Assembly: GCA_964500805.1 (NCBI GenBank) | Contig: CAZCQH010000024.1 | Span: 8,182-72,181, forward strand | Source: Ga0077555 sp964500805 | GTDB lineage: Bacteria > Pseudomonadota > Alphaproteobacteria > Rhizobiales > Hyphomicrobiaceae | DNA length: 64,000 bases | Direction of reading: 5' to 3' | Shown: piece after piece, positions 8,533-17,686 of the stretch | Position numbering within the stretch: position 1 is the stretch's first letter | How the letters are laid out: every line of letters begins with the position of its first letter | The notes under the pieces: model-generated | Databases searched by the model: none | Told to the model about the DNA's origin: nothing | The model's input: only the letters and a program-made list of their open reading frames with translations | Translations under genes and position numbers: made by a program

Positions 8533-9334
8533 GCGCCTGGATGACACGGGCGCGAGGGCACGTCCAGGAGCCACGGGCCATGGATTGAGCCGGCAGCTTG
8601 CGGGCGAAACACGGTCGGGACGTGACAGGCGACTGTGCGATCGACCAAAGCCTGCATATACATCTAGCAGCCCCCGATCTCTCATTTCTTCCATCTTGGG
8701 ATTTGATAATTCGCCCCCTAGGAGGGGCTGCGGGGCGCTTATGCCACCGGCTGATCAGGCGCGGCAGCTGATCGCCGCCCCGCGCAGGATTATGGGCATA
8801 GTCCCCGTCTTTAAACTGCGGGCACCTGGCTTCGAGGGGCCAGGCGACGGGGCGGAGCCTCCGGGCGCGCGGCGTGCGAGACCGCTTCCCAGACCTGCAT
8901 CCCGGCCGCTTTCAGGATCGCCTCTAGAAGCGCCCCCTCCATGGACCGGAACACGCCCACTTTGCCACAAGCCCCCAGCCCCAGGAACACTTCCCCAGGG
9001 TCAACCTTAATGGGAGACATGCAAACGGGGCGACGGGTTAGCAGGCGCATGAAGGTGCGCCTGCCATCAATACAGTGCCTGAGGCGTAAACATGGGGGTC
9101 GGATCGGCGTCCTCGGATCTGCCGAAACCTCCCGTAACGCGACACGCCGCAAATAGTTGCGCCGAGCCGGCAAAATAAGCCGATCCGGTTCGCGACACTG
9201 CTGGAGGAACTCGGCAAGCTTGGTGCCAGGCTCGCGCCCTCCGGGCCGGGCGATGACGATAATCGTTGAGCTTCCACGCGCCTCGGCTGCACGAATGCAT
9301 CGCGATACCGCGGCGGCATCAGGCCCGCCGCACC
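8533..9334. other. 800-bp stretch without a confident gene
   Basis: Between cca and the oxidoreductase at 9335 no open frame has family support. The best candidate is minus-strand 8811-9020 (ATG at 9020, 69 codons, reading M-S-P-I-K-V-D-P-G-E-V-F-L-G-L-G). It lacks a ribosome binding site and is not recognised. Upstream of it the same frame stays open and reads protein-like, so a decayed gene is possible. Confidence 0.4.
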
Positions 9335-10279
9335 TCAGCGAACGTGCAGGACGGCCTTGCCGGAGATCTTGCGGTCGAGCAGCGCTTGAGCGACGTCGCC
9401 GATCTCGGTCCAGGGCGCCTCGCGGCTGATGTGCGGACGCAGCGTGCCGGCGGCGATCATGCCAGCAAGCCGCACAAGGCCGTTCCAGGCGGGACGCTGG
9501 TAGAACTCCTCGAACAGGTAGAGGCCATAGAGCTGAGGCCGGCCCGAGCGAAAGAAAGCGCGCGCATCGAAGGTGACAGCGCTGCCGGCAGACACGCCAT
9601 AGCTGACGCAAACGCCATCCTTGGCCAGCATGCCGAGTGCCTGGCCGAGCACCGCGCCGCCGACGCCGTCGATGACGAGATCGTAGGGGCCATGAGCGTC
9701 CGCCGCGCGCGCGTCCTCGCCGGCGACCGCCGTGTGGGCGCCCGCCTCGCGCGCGAGCTCGGCAGTCCGCGAATGGCGCACCAGCGCCACCACATGCGCA
9801 CCGGCGCGCGCGGCGAGCTGGCAGGCGAAATGCCCGACACCGCCGGAAGCGCCCGTTACCAGCACACGGCGGCCGAGCACGCCACCCCGCTGCTCGAGCG
9901 CATAGAGCGCGGTGAGACCGGCCACCGGCAGCGTCGCGGCTTGCGCAAACGTCACCGCGTCGGGAATCGCTGCCACCTGCGCCGACGGGACTACGACCTC
10001 CTCCGCCCAAGCGCCGCGCTCGACCAGGCCGACCACGCGGGCGCCCGCCTGCGGGCCCTTGCCGTCGTGCGCGCCACGGATCACCGTTCCGGCGAAGTCC
10101 CAGCCCGTTTTGAGGCCGCTGGCCTCGCTCTGCGCGCGCCGAACCTCGCCGAGATTGAGCGAGATGGCATGAACCTTGACGAGCGCTTCCCCAGGCAGCG
10201 GCTCCGCGCGGCGCGCCTCGCCAATTGCAAGGCTGCCGGGTGCGCCGGCAGAGACAAGGACGGCACGGATCGGAGACAT
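9335..10279 (-). CDS. Zinc-free medium-chain dehydrogenase/reductase (quinone oxidoreductase-like)
   Basis: NAD(P)H-dependent oxidoreductase of the quinone oxidoreductase branch of the MDR superfamily. The GroES-like domain occupies about residues 1-130 (G-W-D-F-A-G-T-V). The Rossmann part has V-T-G-A-S-G-G-V-G-H-F-A, the nucleotide-binding loop. There are no zinc-binding cysteines, as expected for this branch. The ATG at 10279 starts M-S-P-I-R-A-V-L-V and gives 314 residues. It is divergent from the hydrolase gene at 10494, so the 214 bp between them likely hold both promoters. The substrate is unknown. Confidence 0.85.
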   Translation of the reverse strand: MSPIRAVLVSAGAPGSLAIGEARRAEPLPGEALVKVHAISLNLGEVRRAQSEASGLKTGWDFAGTVIRGAHDGKGPQAGARVVGLVERGAWAEEVVVPSAQVAAIPDAVTFAQAATLPVAGLTALYALEQRGGVLGRRVLVTGASGGVGHFACQLAARAGAHVVALVRHSRTAELAREAGAHTAVAGEDARAADAHGPYDLVIDGVGGAVLGQALGMLAKDGVCVSYGVSAGSAVTFDARAFFRSGRPQLYGLYLFEEFYQRPAWNGLVRLAGMIAAGTLRPHISREAPWTEIGDVAQALLDRKISGKAVLHVR

Positions 10280-10493
10280 GCGAAACACCCGTTGGACACG
10301 CGAGCCATGAGCATCCTGCCGTAGACAACTCACTGCGGCAAGTTACAGTCGAGCCCCTGATGGCTCAGCGAGCACGATCCATCGCCGCGTGGGTCACGTC
10401 AAACGTCAGAGTGTTCGACCAACCGGTGCCACCACGGACCGCTGCGCCACTTGCGCCTAATGCCCGCATTCCAACCAGCCGAGGACACGCGTC

Positions 10494-11243
10494 ATGCCGA
10501 TCTACAAACGAGGGACGGTCGAGATCTACTATGAGGAAGCCGGCTCCGGCTTTCCCTTGCTGGTCATTCCCGGCGGCGGGCTCAACGCCACCATCGGCTA
10601 TCTCTCGGAGCGCACCGCCTTCAATCCGATGACCGAGCTCAGCAACGAGTTCCGCTGCATCACCATGGACTTGAGGAATGCCATCGGCGGCAAGTCTTCC
10701 GGGCCGGTGGAGGTCGACCGGCCCTGGGACGCCTACTGCGACGACCAGCTCGGCCTGATGGACCACTTGAAGATCGACCGGTTCCTGGTGCTCGGCTTCT
10801 GCATCGGCGGGCCCTTCATCTGGAAGATGCTGCAGCGGGCGCCCGAGCGCGTCGTCGCTGCCGTGCCGGCGACTCCGAGCGGCTTCAGGCCGGAAGTGCC
10901 CGATCTCTTCTATCGCAACAACATGAAGAACTGGGCACCGGGGCTCTGCGAGAAGCGGCGCGACGTCACCATGGACATGTGCTCCGCATTCCTGAAAAAG
11001 ATGTACATGGAGAACAACGATTTCGTGTTCAGCGTGACGCGCGACTTCGTGCGGAGCTGCAAGACGCCGGTGCTCGTGATGCCGGACGATACCGAGCCGC
11101 ACCCCTATGCCTGCGCCGAGGAAACGGCGATGCTCGCGCCCAACGCGCAGATGACGTTCTTCCCGTGGAAGGACGACAAGACGCGCGTGCCTCTCGCCGT
11201 ACGTCATTTGCGCACGTTCCTGCAGGCCAACAGGCCACGCTGA
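10494..11243 (+). CDS. Alpha/beta hydrolase with Cys in the nucleophile elbow
   Basis: The 249-residue protein has the alpha/beta-hydrolase outline: a beta-strand leading to P-G-G-G (oxyanion region, residues 26-29) and the nucleophile elbow G-F-C-I-G-G at 101-106. The nucleophile position (103) is cysteine, encoded by TGC, where most family members have serine. A Cys nucleophile is known in dienelactone hydrolase. The acid residue is probably in M-P-D-D. A catalytic histidine is less obvious: the C-terminal V-R-H-L-R or the H-P-Y segment are candidates. No signal peptide. The substrate is not deducible. Confidence 0.8.
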   Translation: MPIYKRGTVEIYYEEAGSGFPLLVIPGGGLNATIGYLSERTAFNPMTELSNEFRCITMDLRNAIGGKSSGPVEVDRPWDAYCDDQLGLMDHLKIDRFLVLGFCIGGPFIWKMLQRAPERVVAAVPATPSGFRPEVPDLFYRNNMKNWAPGLCEKRRDVTMDMCSAFLKKMYMENNDFVFSVTRDFVRSCKTPVLVMPDDTEPHPYACAEETAMLAPNAQMTFFPWKDDKTRVPLAVRHLRTFLQANRPR

Positions 11244-11389
11244 CGCGGTCGCCGCGCTGATCAGGTGCCGAAGCCGCCATGAAGCGGGACGGCGCCGTGC
11301 CTCACGCGCAGCTCGCGCAAAGTTGCCTGGCATGTGATCGCGTCCGACGGCAGTTTAGGGGTCTTGCTCGCACTTCGACAGGACCCGCC

Positions 11390-11848
11390 ATGCCCAAACG
11401 CCGTTTCATGCTTGCCGCGCTCGCCAGCGCCCTGGTTGGCGCGCCGCATCTGGTGATGGCGAAATCGCCGCCCATTTTCGCCGGCATCGTCAAAGGCGTG
11501 GCGGTCGGCGGCTATGACCCGGTCGCATATTTCAGCGAGGGCAAGCCTGTGCCCGGTCTGACCAGCCTCACGCTCGAGCACAACGGTGCGACGTGGCGCT
11601 TCGCCAGCGAAGCCAATCGGGAGGCTTTCAAGGCCGACCCGGCCAAGTATGCGCCGCAATACGGCGGCTACTGCGCATGGGCCGTCTCGCAAGGCTACAC
11701 GGCGAAAGGCGATCCCGAGGCCTGGAGCATCGTCGGCGGCAAGCTCTATCTCAATTACGACAAGCAAGTCCGCGCGGGCTGGGAGAAGGATGCCGCCGGC
11801 AACATCCGCAAGGGCGACGCCAATTGGCCGAAGGTGCTTGAGAAATAA
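11390..11848 (+). CDS. Secreted YHS-domain protein
   Basis: The 152-residue protein begins with a signal peptide (basic K-R-R, hydrophobic core, cleavage around L-V-M-A-K-S). The YHS domain follows: G-Y-D-P-V-A-Y-F, then F-A-S-E-A-N-R-E-A-F, then Y-G-G-Y-C-A-W-A and L-Y-L-N-Y-D. This fits the periplasmic YHS (seleno)protein family, where the position in Y-G-G-Y-C may be Cys or selenocysteine; here it is Cys. YHS domains are linked to metal or haem handling, but the function of this family is not established. AGGACC precedes the ATG. Confidence 0.8.
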   Translation: MPKRRFMLAALASALVGAPHLVMAKSPPIFAGIVKGVAVGGYDPVAYFSEGKPVPGLTSLTLEHNGATWRFASEANREAFKADPAKYAPQYGGYCAWAVSQGYTAKGDPEAWSIVGGKLYLNYDKQVRAGWEKDAAGNIRKGDANWPKVLEK

Positions 11849-11905
11849 TGACCGAAGATGGCGACTTGGCCGCCGTCCACCTCGCGTGTCGTTCCGTTGA
11901 TGTCC

Positions 11906-13456
11906 TCAGGCCACTCGGATCTCCGGCTCCTTCTCGAGCAGGCTGGCCAGCGCGCCGAAGCGGCGCGTGAGGCGCTCGCCGGCGAGTGCCTTGTGTGCAG
12001 CCGGCAGGCGCAGCACCAGCTTGTTGCCCTGGTAGAGCACCGGCGCTTCATCGATGATGCCGGGCTGTCCGATCGAGATCATGTGCGCTGCCCGAATGGC
12101 AGCTCCGAGGATGCGCGCGCGCCGCAACGTGCGCTTCGGGACGAGCGCCATCAGCCGCTCGGAAAGCTGATCGGGGAGGTCGCCGTCCTCATCGGGGCCG
12201 ACGTGCCGGAAGTAGACGGTCAGAGCGAGGAAAATACGGCCCTCGTGATCGATCCCGCCGAGAGCTGCGTGCGCGATGACGTTCAGGCTCTGCTCACCCC
12301 GGTAATCGGGATGCGCGCGCCAGCCGATGTCCGAGAGCAGGCACGCGGCGTGTCGGAGCCGGCGCTCATCGTCCGTCTCCCTCGGGCCTGGCGCCGCGAA
12401 CAGCGCGTCTGTCCAATCACAGAGCTCGCGCGCGTGTCCTGCCGAGCGCGACCTGAGACGCGCGTAATCCTGGGCGAAGGAGAGCAGCGGATCCTTGTTG
12501 CGCTCGACGGGTGAGAGCAGCGTGTAGAGCAAGCCCTCGCGGATGCCGAACACCGAGAACACGACATTTCTCGGCTTCATCCGGCGCAAGACCCGCTCCA
12601 GCGCGAGCGCCCCGTAGGGCAGCACCTCGCGGCGAGCCTTCGATATCTCTCCAACGCCCTTGAGGTCCGTGAGCTTTTTCGCGCGGCGCACCATCTCGCA
12701 GAAATCGATCGCGTCTTCGGCCTCGAGCGTGTAGCCGTGCATCACGCGCAGCGGATAGTCGTTCATCTCCATATGCAGCTTGGCAACCGCGCGCCAGGTG
12801 CCGCCAACCGCGTAGAAGGTGCGATCCTCGCCGCGCTGCAGCCACGGCACAGATGCGAGCTGCTGATCGGCGATCTCGACCGCGCGATCGATCTTGCCGC
12901 CGGACAGGTCGATCAGTCGCAACCCGCCGAGGGGCAGCGTCACCGGATCGTTGCGCTGCGCTCCGGGAACATCGATCAGCTCGAGGCTGCCGCCGCCGAG
13001 ATCGCCCGCCACGCCATCCGGCGCCTTGAACCCCATCAGAATGCCGTTTGCCGCGAGCTCCGCTTCCCGCTCGCCCGAAAGGATCTGGATCGGGACACCG
13101 GCAGCCCTCTCCGCGCGTTCGATGAACTCGGGTCCGTCGACGGCCTCGCGGACGGCTGCGGTTGCAATTGCACGCACATGCTTGACGCGCAGAATGCGAG
13201 CGATGGCCTTGAAGCGCTCGAGCGCAGCAATCGCCCGTTCGATGCTCTCGCGGCCGAGATGCCGGGTCGAGCCCACCGTGCGGCCGAGGCCGCAGAGCAC
13301 TTTCTCGTTGAACAGCGGCGTCGGCGAGCGCACCGCGCCTTCATAGATCACGAGCCGCACCGAATTCGAGCCGATATCGATGACGCCAATCGGCTCCAGC
13401 TCAGCGAAGCGACCGCGATCGCCGATGACGCCGATACGGTTCTCGCTCACCGTCAC
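11906..13456 (-). CDS. ppx: Ppx/GppA family exopolyphosphatase
   Basis: Processive hydrolase of polyphosphate (or pppGpp) of the sugar-kinase/Hsp70/actin fold. The phosphate-binding motif is I-G-V-I-D-I-G-S-N-S-V-R-L near residue 24, and the second motif D-L-G-G-G-S-L-E-L is at about residue 150. A C-terminal HD-like helical region is present, giving 516 residues as in alphaproteobacterial Ppx. Its GTG start overlaps the stop of ppk1 by four bases (GTGA), so the two are translated together from the operon that begins near 18295. Confidence 0.93.
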   Translation of the reverse strand: MTVSENRIGVIGDRGRFAELEPIGVIDIGSNSVRLVIYEGAVRSPTPLFNEKVLCGLGRTVGSTRHLGRESIERAIAALERFKAIARILRVKHVRAIATAAVREAVDGPEFIERAERAAGVPIQILSGEREAELAANGILMGFKAPDGVAGDLGGGSLELIDVPGAQRNDPVTLPLGGLRLIDLSGGKIDRAVEIADQQLASVPWLQRGEDRTFYAVGGTWRAVAKLHMEMNDYPLRVMHGYTLEAEDAIDFCEMVRRAKKLTDLKGVGEISKARREVLPYGALALERVLRRMKPRNVVFSVFGIREGLLYTLLSPVERNKDPLLSFAQDYARLRSRSAGHARELCDWTDALFAAPGPRETDDERRLRHAACLLSDIGWRAHPDYRGEQSLNVIAHAALGGIDHEGRIFLALTVYFRHVGPDEDGDLPDQLSERLMALVPKRTLRRARILGAAIRAAHMISIGQPGIIDEAPVLYQGNKLVLRLPAAHKALAGERLTRRFGALASLLEKEPEIRVA

Positions 13457-15705
13457 GTTTTGACCCCCTCGCCGCGCATGCCAAATTTGAAGCGCGGTGG
13501 CGCGTGATTCTTGAGCGACTGGCCACGGCCGGAAAGACTGGGATTGGTCATGAAGTAATCATGCGCGTTGAAACGGTCCTCGCCCTCTGGCGGCACAATG
13601 CGCTTCCACGCGCCGTCGGCGCCGAGCTCCCAGCTCTGCTGGTTGTCCATCAAATTGGCAACCATGATCTGATCGAGGATCTGTTCGTGCACAGTCGCAT
13701 TGCGGACCGGCACCAACGTCTCGACGCGGCGATCGAGGTTGCGCGGCATCATGTCGGCGGACGAGATATAGACGGCTGCTTCGGGATGCGGAAGCCCATG
13801 CCCACTGCCGAAGCAGTAGATGCGGCCGTGCTCGAGAAATCGCCCGACAATGCTCTTCACGGCGATGTTCTCCGAAAGCCCGGGAACACCGGGCCTGAGA
13901 CAGCATATGCCCCGCACGATGAGCTCGATTTCGACGCCAGCGGCGCTCGCCCGGTAGAGAGCTTCGATGATCTGGCCGTCGACGAGCGCGTTCATTTTGG
14001 CCCAGATCACGGCCGGCCGCCCGGCCTTGGCGTGGGCGATCTCTTCGTCGATGTGGGCAAGCATGCGCGCGCGAATGCCTTTCGGGCTGGCGGCGAGCAC
14101 CTCGAGCTCGGCAGGCTCGGCGTAGCTGGTCACGAAATTGAAGAGGCGCGAGACATCCCTTCCAATTGCCGCGTCCGACGTAAAATAGGAAAGGTCGGTG
14201 TAAACGCGGGCGGTCAGCGGATGATAGTTGCCCGTGCCGATGTGACAGTAGGTGGCGAGGTTAGCACCCTCCTTGCGTACAATCAGGCCAAGCTTGGCGT
14301 GCGTCTTCAGCTCGACGAACCCATAGACGACGTGAACGCCTGCGCTTTCAAGATCCCGCGCCCACCGGATGTTGGCCGCTTCATCGAAGCGGGCCTTGAG
14401 CTCGACCACGGCGGTAACCGACTTGCCGAGTTCCGCCGCCTCCTTGAGCGTGCGCACGATGGGACTGTCGGTCGACGTGCGGTAGAGCGTCCACTTGATG
14501 GCCATCACATCCGGGTCGTGCGCGGCCTGGCGCAGGAACTGCAGCACCACATCGAACGATTCATAAGGGTGGTGGACGATGAATTCCTTGGCGCCGATGG
14601 CGGCGAAGCAGTCGCCGTTCAACTCGCGAATGCGCTCGGGGAAGCGAATGTTGAAGGGCTTGAACACCAGATCGGGGCGATCCGCGACGATCAGCTGATT
14701 GGTGTCCTCAAGCGCCAGCAGTCCTTCCTGGATATGCAAGCCGGTATCTTCGACGCGGAGCTGCTCCACGACGAACCGGCGCAACTCCGGCGGCATCGAG
14801 GCATCGACCTCGAGACGTATGACCGAGCCGCGCCGGCGCCGCTTCAGCGCGCTTTCGAAGAAGCGAACCAGGTCCTCGGCTTCCTCCTCCACCTCGATGT
14901 CGCTGTCCCTGAGCAACCGGAACGCCCCGAGGCGCGCGACGTACCATCCCGGAAACAGGCGGCCGGCGAACTGCGCGATCACCGTTTCGATCCGCACGAA
15001 ACGGATCGGCTCGGGCACGGCAGACAGACAAGCCGCATCCACACTCGCTGTCGCGGCAGGGAGCCGGATGAAGCGCTCGAGCTGACTCGAAATCGGCATC
15101 AGGGCATGCATGGTCTCGTGCGGCGTATCGCGCGCGACGGTCCGCTCGAGCTCCAGCCCAACGGTGAAGCCCTTGTTCGGGATGAATGGGAACGGGTGCG
15201 CGGGATCGACGGCGATCGGCGTCAGAACCGGGAAGATGTGCGTGATGAAATACATCTCGAGCCACGCGCGCTCATCCTCGCCAAGCTGCTCGGGATCGAC
15301 GACGGCGAGGCCTGCCGCCTCGAGAGCCGTCTTCAGCGTTCCCCAACACGCCTGCTGCTCGGCGGAGAGCGCCGTCACGTTCGCCGCAATCGCCGTCAGC
15401 TGCTGGGCTGGAGTGAGCCCATCCTGGCTCGGCGTCGTCACCTTGGCCGCGACCTGGCCTTGCAGACCGGCAACGCGCACCATGTAGAACTCGTCGAGGT
15501 TGGACGCAGAGATCGAGAGAAACCGGAGCCGCTCGAGCAGCGGATGGCGCGGGTTTTGCGCTTCCTCGAGGACGCGGTGATTGAAATGCAGCCACGATAG
15601 CTCGCGATTGGTGAGCCGTGCCGGCTCCGCGGGCGGTAGCGGGCCTTGCACCTTGTCTGTCGACTTCTCCCGCGGCTCTCTGGCTCTGGGCTTGGTCGTG
15701 CTCAC
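13453..15705 (-). CDS. ppk1: Polyphosphate kinase 1
   Basis: Makes polyphosphate from ATP, reversibly, at the membrane periphery. The N-terminus T-N-R-E-L-S-W-L-x-F-N-x-R-V-L-E-E-A is the family signature. The H-A-K-L catalytic histidine segment follows V-E-L-K-T, and H-I-G-T-G-N-Y-H-P-x-T-A-R-x-Y-T-D is present. The length of 750 residues is slightly above average because of an N-terminal lysine-rich tail; the start is a GTG. Polyphosphate synthesis and degradation enzymes are thus coupled in one transcript with the Hda-like gene upstream. Confidence 0.95.
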   Translation of the reverse strand: MSTTKPRAREPREKSTDKVQGPLPPAEPARLTNRELSWLHFNHRVLEEAQNPRHPLLERLRFLSISASNLDEFYMVRVAGLQGQVAAKVTTPSQDGLTPAQQLTAIAANVTALSAEQQACWGTLKTALEAAGLAVVDPEQLGEDERAWLEMYFITHIFPVLTPIAVDPAHPFPFIPNKGFTVGLELERTVARDTPHETMHALMPISSQLERFIRLPAATASVDAACLSAVPEPIRFVRIETVIAQFAGRLFPGWYVARLGAFRLLRDSDIEVEEEAEDLVRFFESALKRRRRGSVIRLEVDASMPPELRRFVVEQLRVEDTGLHIQEGLLALEDTNQLIVADRPDLVFKPFNIRFPERIRELNGDCFAAIGAKEFIVHHPYESFDVVLQFLRQAAHDPDVMAIKWTLYRTSTDSPIVRTLKEAAELGKSVTAVVELKARFDEAANIRWARDLESAGVHVVYGFVELKTHAKLGLIVRKEGANLATYCHIGTGNYHPLTARVYTDLSYFTSDAAIGRDVSRLFNFVTSYAEPAELEVLAASPKGIRARMLAHIDEEIAHAKAGRPAVIWAKMNALVDGQIIEALYRASAAGVEIELIVRGICCLRPGVPGLSENIAVKSIVGRFLEHGRIYCFGSGHGLPHPEAAVYISSADMMPRNLDRRVETLVPVRNATVHEQILDQIMVANLMDNQQSWELGADGAWKRIVPPEGEDRFNAHDYFMTNPSLSGRGQSLKNHAPPRFKFGMRGEGVKT

Positions 15706-15770
15706 GGCGGCGATCCCATGTGATACCGGGGTTCGGTGGTCATACTCCGCGATCGTGACACATTCAAATC

Positions 15771-16490
15771 TCAGCCGGCCAACCGCCGAGGCTCGGCTGC
15801 GACCTGGGCTGCGATCGCGTCGGCAGCAAGCGCGCGGGTCACGCGCCGCTTGAAGGCAAGTGCACGCCGGTCGATCTCGCCGACAAGGCTCGCTGCGGCC
15901 GCTGTCGACCGCTCCATGTGAAGGACGAGGTAGCTGATCACCTGAGGATCGACGATCAGCTGGCGATCGTTGAACTGCTTGACCAGCACGGCCCGCAGCA
16001 GATCGTCGTCGGGCGCCTCGATGTGGACCAGCGGCAATGCCCTGAGCCGCGAGCGCAGATCGGGAAGCGCAATATCGAGATCACCCGGCGCGCGCGCCGA
16101 CGTGATGAGCAGCGAATGCCGATGCTCCCGCGCAAGGTTGAGCAGATGAAACAACACGCGCTCGTCGCCGACGCCGCGATCGACGTCTTCGATGACCAGC
16201 GCGCCGTGGCGCGCAAGCTCGCTTATCGCGTCCTCTCGAAGCGCAGGCGCCTCGATCGGCTTGCCGGCGCGCGACTTGAGGCGCCACACATTGGCGAGGT
16301 GCGACTTACCCGAGCGTGCCGGACCGGCGACGAAGGCGCTGGCGAGGGGCCAATCGGGCCAGCGATCGACGAGGGCGATGGCGGCGGCGTTGGCGCTGCT
16401 CACCATGAAGTCCTCGGCGCCGAGCGCAGGCCTGAGCGCGAGATCGAAGACCAGTTGTTGCGGCTCTCGTGTGACGGGCTCGCGAGTCAT
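15771..16490 (-). CDS. DnaA-like ATPase (Hda/HdaA type)
   Basis: A 239-residue protein that resembles the AAA+ part of DnaA and lacks the DNA-binding C-terminal domain, the pattern of Hda, which stimulates ATP hydrolysis by DnaA on the sliding clamp. The N-terminal Q-Q-L-V-F-D-L may act as the clamp-binding motif. Walker A is imperfect (G-P-A-R-S-G-K-S at 56-63) and Walker B is L-V-I-E-D-V-D at 98-104. Its ATG overlaps the stop of the PerM-like gene by four bases. The place next to ppk1 is usual in Hyphomicrobiales. Confidence 0.88.
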   Translation of the reverse strand: MTREPVTREPQQLVFDLALRPALGAEDFMVSSANAAAIALVDRWPDWPLASAFVAGPARSGKSHLANVWRLKSRAGKPIEAPALREDAISELARHGALVIEDVDRGVGDERVLFHLLNLAREHRHSLLITSARAPGDLDIALPDLRSRLRALPLVHIEAPDDDLLRAVLVKQFNDRQLIVDPQVISYLVLHMERSTAAAASLVGEIDRRALAFKRRVTRALAADAIAAQVAAEPRRLAG

Positions 16491-17575
16491 GGCTGGTCCC
16501 CCTTGGCAACTGCGGGCGGCTCGCCGGTGTAGATCGAGCTTGCCAGGTAGCGTTCCAGGGCGAAGCGTGCCAGCACTGCAATCGCGGCCGCCACCGGCAC
16601 CGCCACCAGCAGGCCAACGAAGCCGAACAGGTAGCCGAAGACAAACAGCGCCAGCAGCAGCCAGACGGGGTGAAGGCCGATCTTTGCACCCACGATCAGG
16701 GGCGCAAGAACAGCACCGTCGAGCGCCATCCCTGCGGCGAAGATTCCTGCGACCTTGGCGAGCGCGACCGGATCTTGCGGCGCCACGGTCAGCGTCAAAA
16801 TCAGGCTCGCGATCAGGCCGAGCGCCCATCCGACGTAGGGAATGAAGGCCAAGGCACCCGTGGCGAGCCCGATCAACAAGCCATAGGGCACCCCGGCGAG
16901 GGTCAGCGCGACGGCATAGAACGCGCCGAGCAACAGGCAGATGGTGCCCTGGCCGCGGAAGAACGCGGCAATCGCTGTGTTGATCTCGCCGGCAAGGCGG
17001 CGGATAGTATGCTCGTGCTCGCGCGGCAGCCAACGATCGATCTTGGCCAGCATCGGATGCCAGTCGACGAGCAAATAGAACACAACGACAGGCGTCACGA
17101 GCAGCAGCGAGATGATATTGACCAGCGCCATGCCCTGCTTCCAGAGCGCGGCAGCGATGGTCGAGAGGATGGCCGACCAGTTCTGGGACAGCTCCAGCAG
17201 CGCGCGGTCGACGCCCTGCTGCACCATGGAGAAGCGGCTGCCGAGCTTCGCCTGCAGCCAGGCATCCAGCATCGCTTTGGCGCGTGCGATGTCGTCGGGT
17301 GACGTCGCCGCCAACGCTCGCACCTGACCGGCGATGAGCGGCACCAGCAGAACGAGCACTATCGCGATCACGACGGCGCCGATGAGCATAATAAATGCGG
17401 CTGCGAGGCGGCGATTGCAGCCCAATCGCTCGAGCCCGTCCGCGATCGGGTTCAGCACGTAAGCGAGCACGATGCCGGCGACGAACGGCAACAGCACCTC
17501 GCGCAGCGCTGCGATGCTGGCGAACAACAGGATCGCCGCCGACAACCAGAACAGGACCTGCCGTTCGATGCGCAT
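16487..17575 (-). CDS. AI-2E transporter family (PerM-like) membrane protein
   Basis: A 362-residue inner-membrane protein with about eight hydrophobic segments and the family arrangement of two N-terminal helices, a soluble stretch (residues about 75-150) and a helix bundle ending in P-x-x-V-G-A-K-I-G-L-H-P-V-W-L-L. Relatives are permeases of unproven substrate. It overlaps the Hda-like gene and lies 111 bp downstream of the CDP-alcohol transferase, with a repeat element in between. Confidence 0.88.
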   Translation of the reverse strand: MRIERQVLFWLSAAILLFASIAALREVLLPFVAGIVLAYVLNPIADGLERLGCNRRLAAAFIMLIGAVVIAIVLVLLVPLIAGQVRALAATSPDDIARAKAMLDAWLQAKLGSRFSMVQQGVDRALLELSQNWSAILSTIAAALWKQGMALVNIISLLLVTPVVVFYLLVDWHPMLAKIDRWLPREHEHTIRRLAGEINTAIAAFFRGQGTICLLLGAFYAVALTLAGVPYGLLIGLATGALAFIPYVGWALGLIASLILTLTVAPQDPVALAKVAGIFAAGMALDGAVLAPLIVGAKIGLHPVWLLLALFVFGYLFGFVGLLVAVPVAAAIAVLARFALERYLASSIYTGEPPAVAKGDQP

Positions 17576-17600
17576 GCGGCCTCCTCACCAAAAACCATCC

Positions 17601-17679
17601 AAAGGGGAACAGTCACTCTCGCGCTCACGCCCGAGCGCGAAGCTCGCTTCATTCGCAAAAAGGTGGACTGTCCCTCTTT
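17601..17679. repeat. Inverted repeat with AAAGGGGAACAGTC arms
   Basis: The left arm (17601-17616) and right arm (17663-17679, ending CTGTCCCTCTTT) are imperfect complements and enclose an inner palindromic region. It sits between two genes of the same operon. A related half site, GGTGACTGTACCCCTTTTT, is at 18341-18359 on the other side of the lipid-synthesis gene. Confidence 0.55.
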
Positions 17680-17686
17680 GCCCCCT

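Noticed and set aside
8811..10328. Minus-strand frame of 505 codons overlapping the oxidoreductase
   Set aside because: Its first two thirds are an out-of-frame reading of the MDR gene at 9335-10279, Arg/Ala/Gly-rich; only the part below 9334 is left open as a question.
13504..15600. Plus-strand open frame of 698 codons opposite ppk1
   Set aside because: It is the complement of a clear polyphosphate kinase gene; long antisense frames are common in GC-rich DNA and this one has no family motif.
16491..17591. Extended frame upstream of the Hda-like start
   Set aside because: It is the out-of-frame reading of the PerM-like transporter; composition is Arg-rich without motifs.
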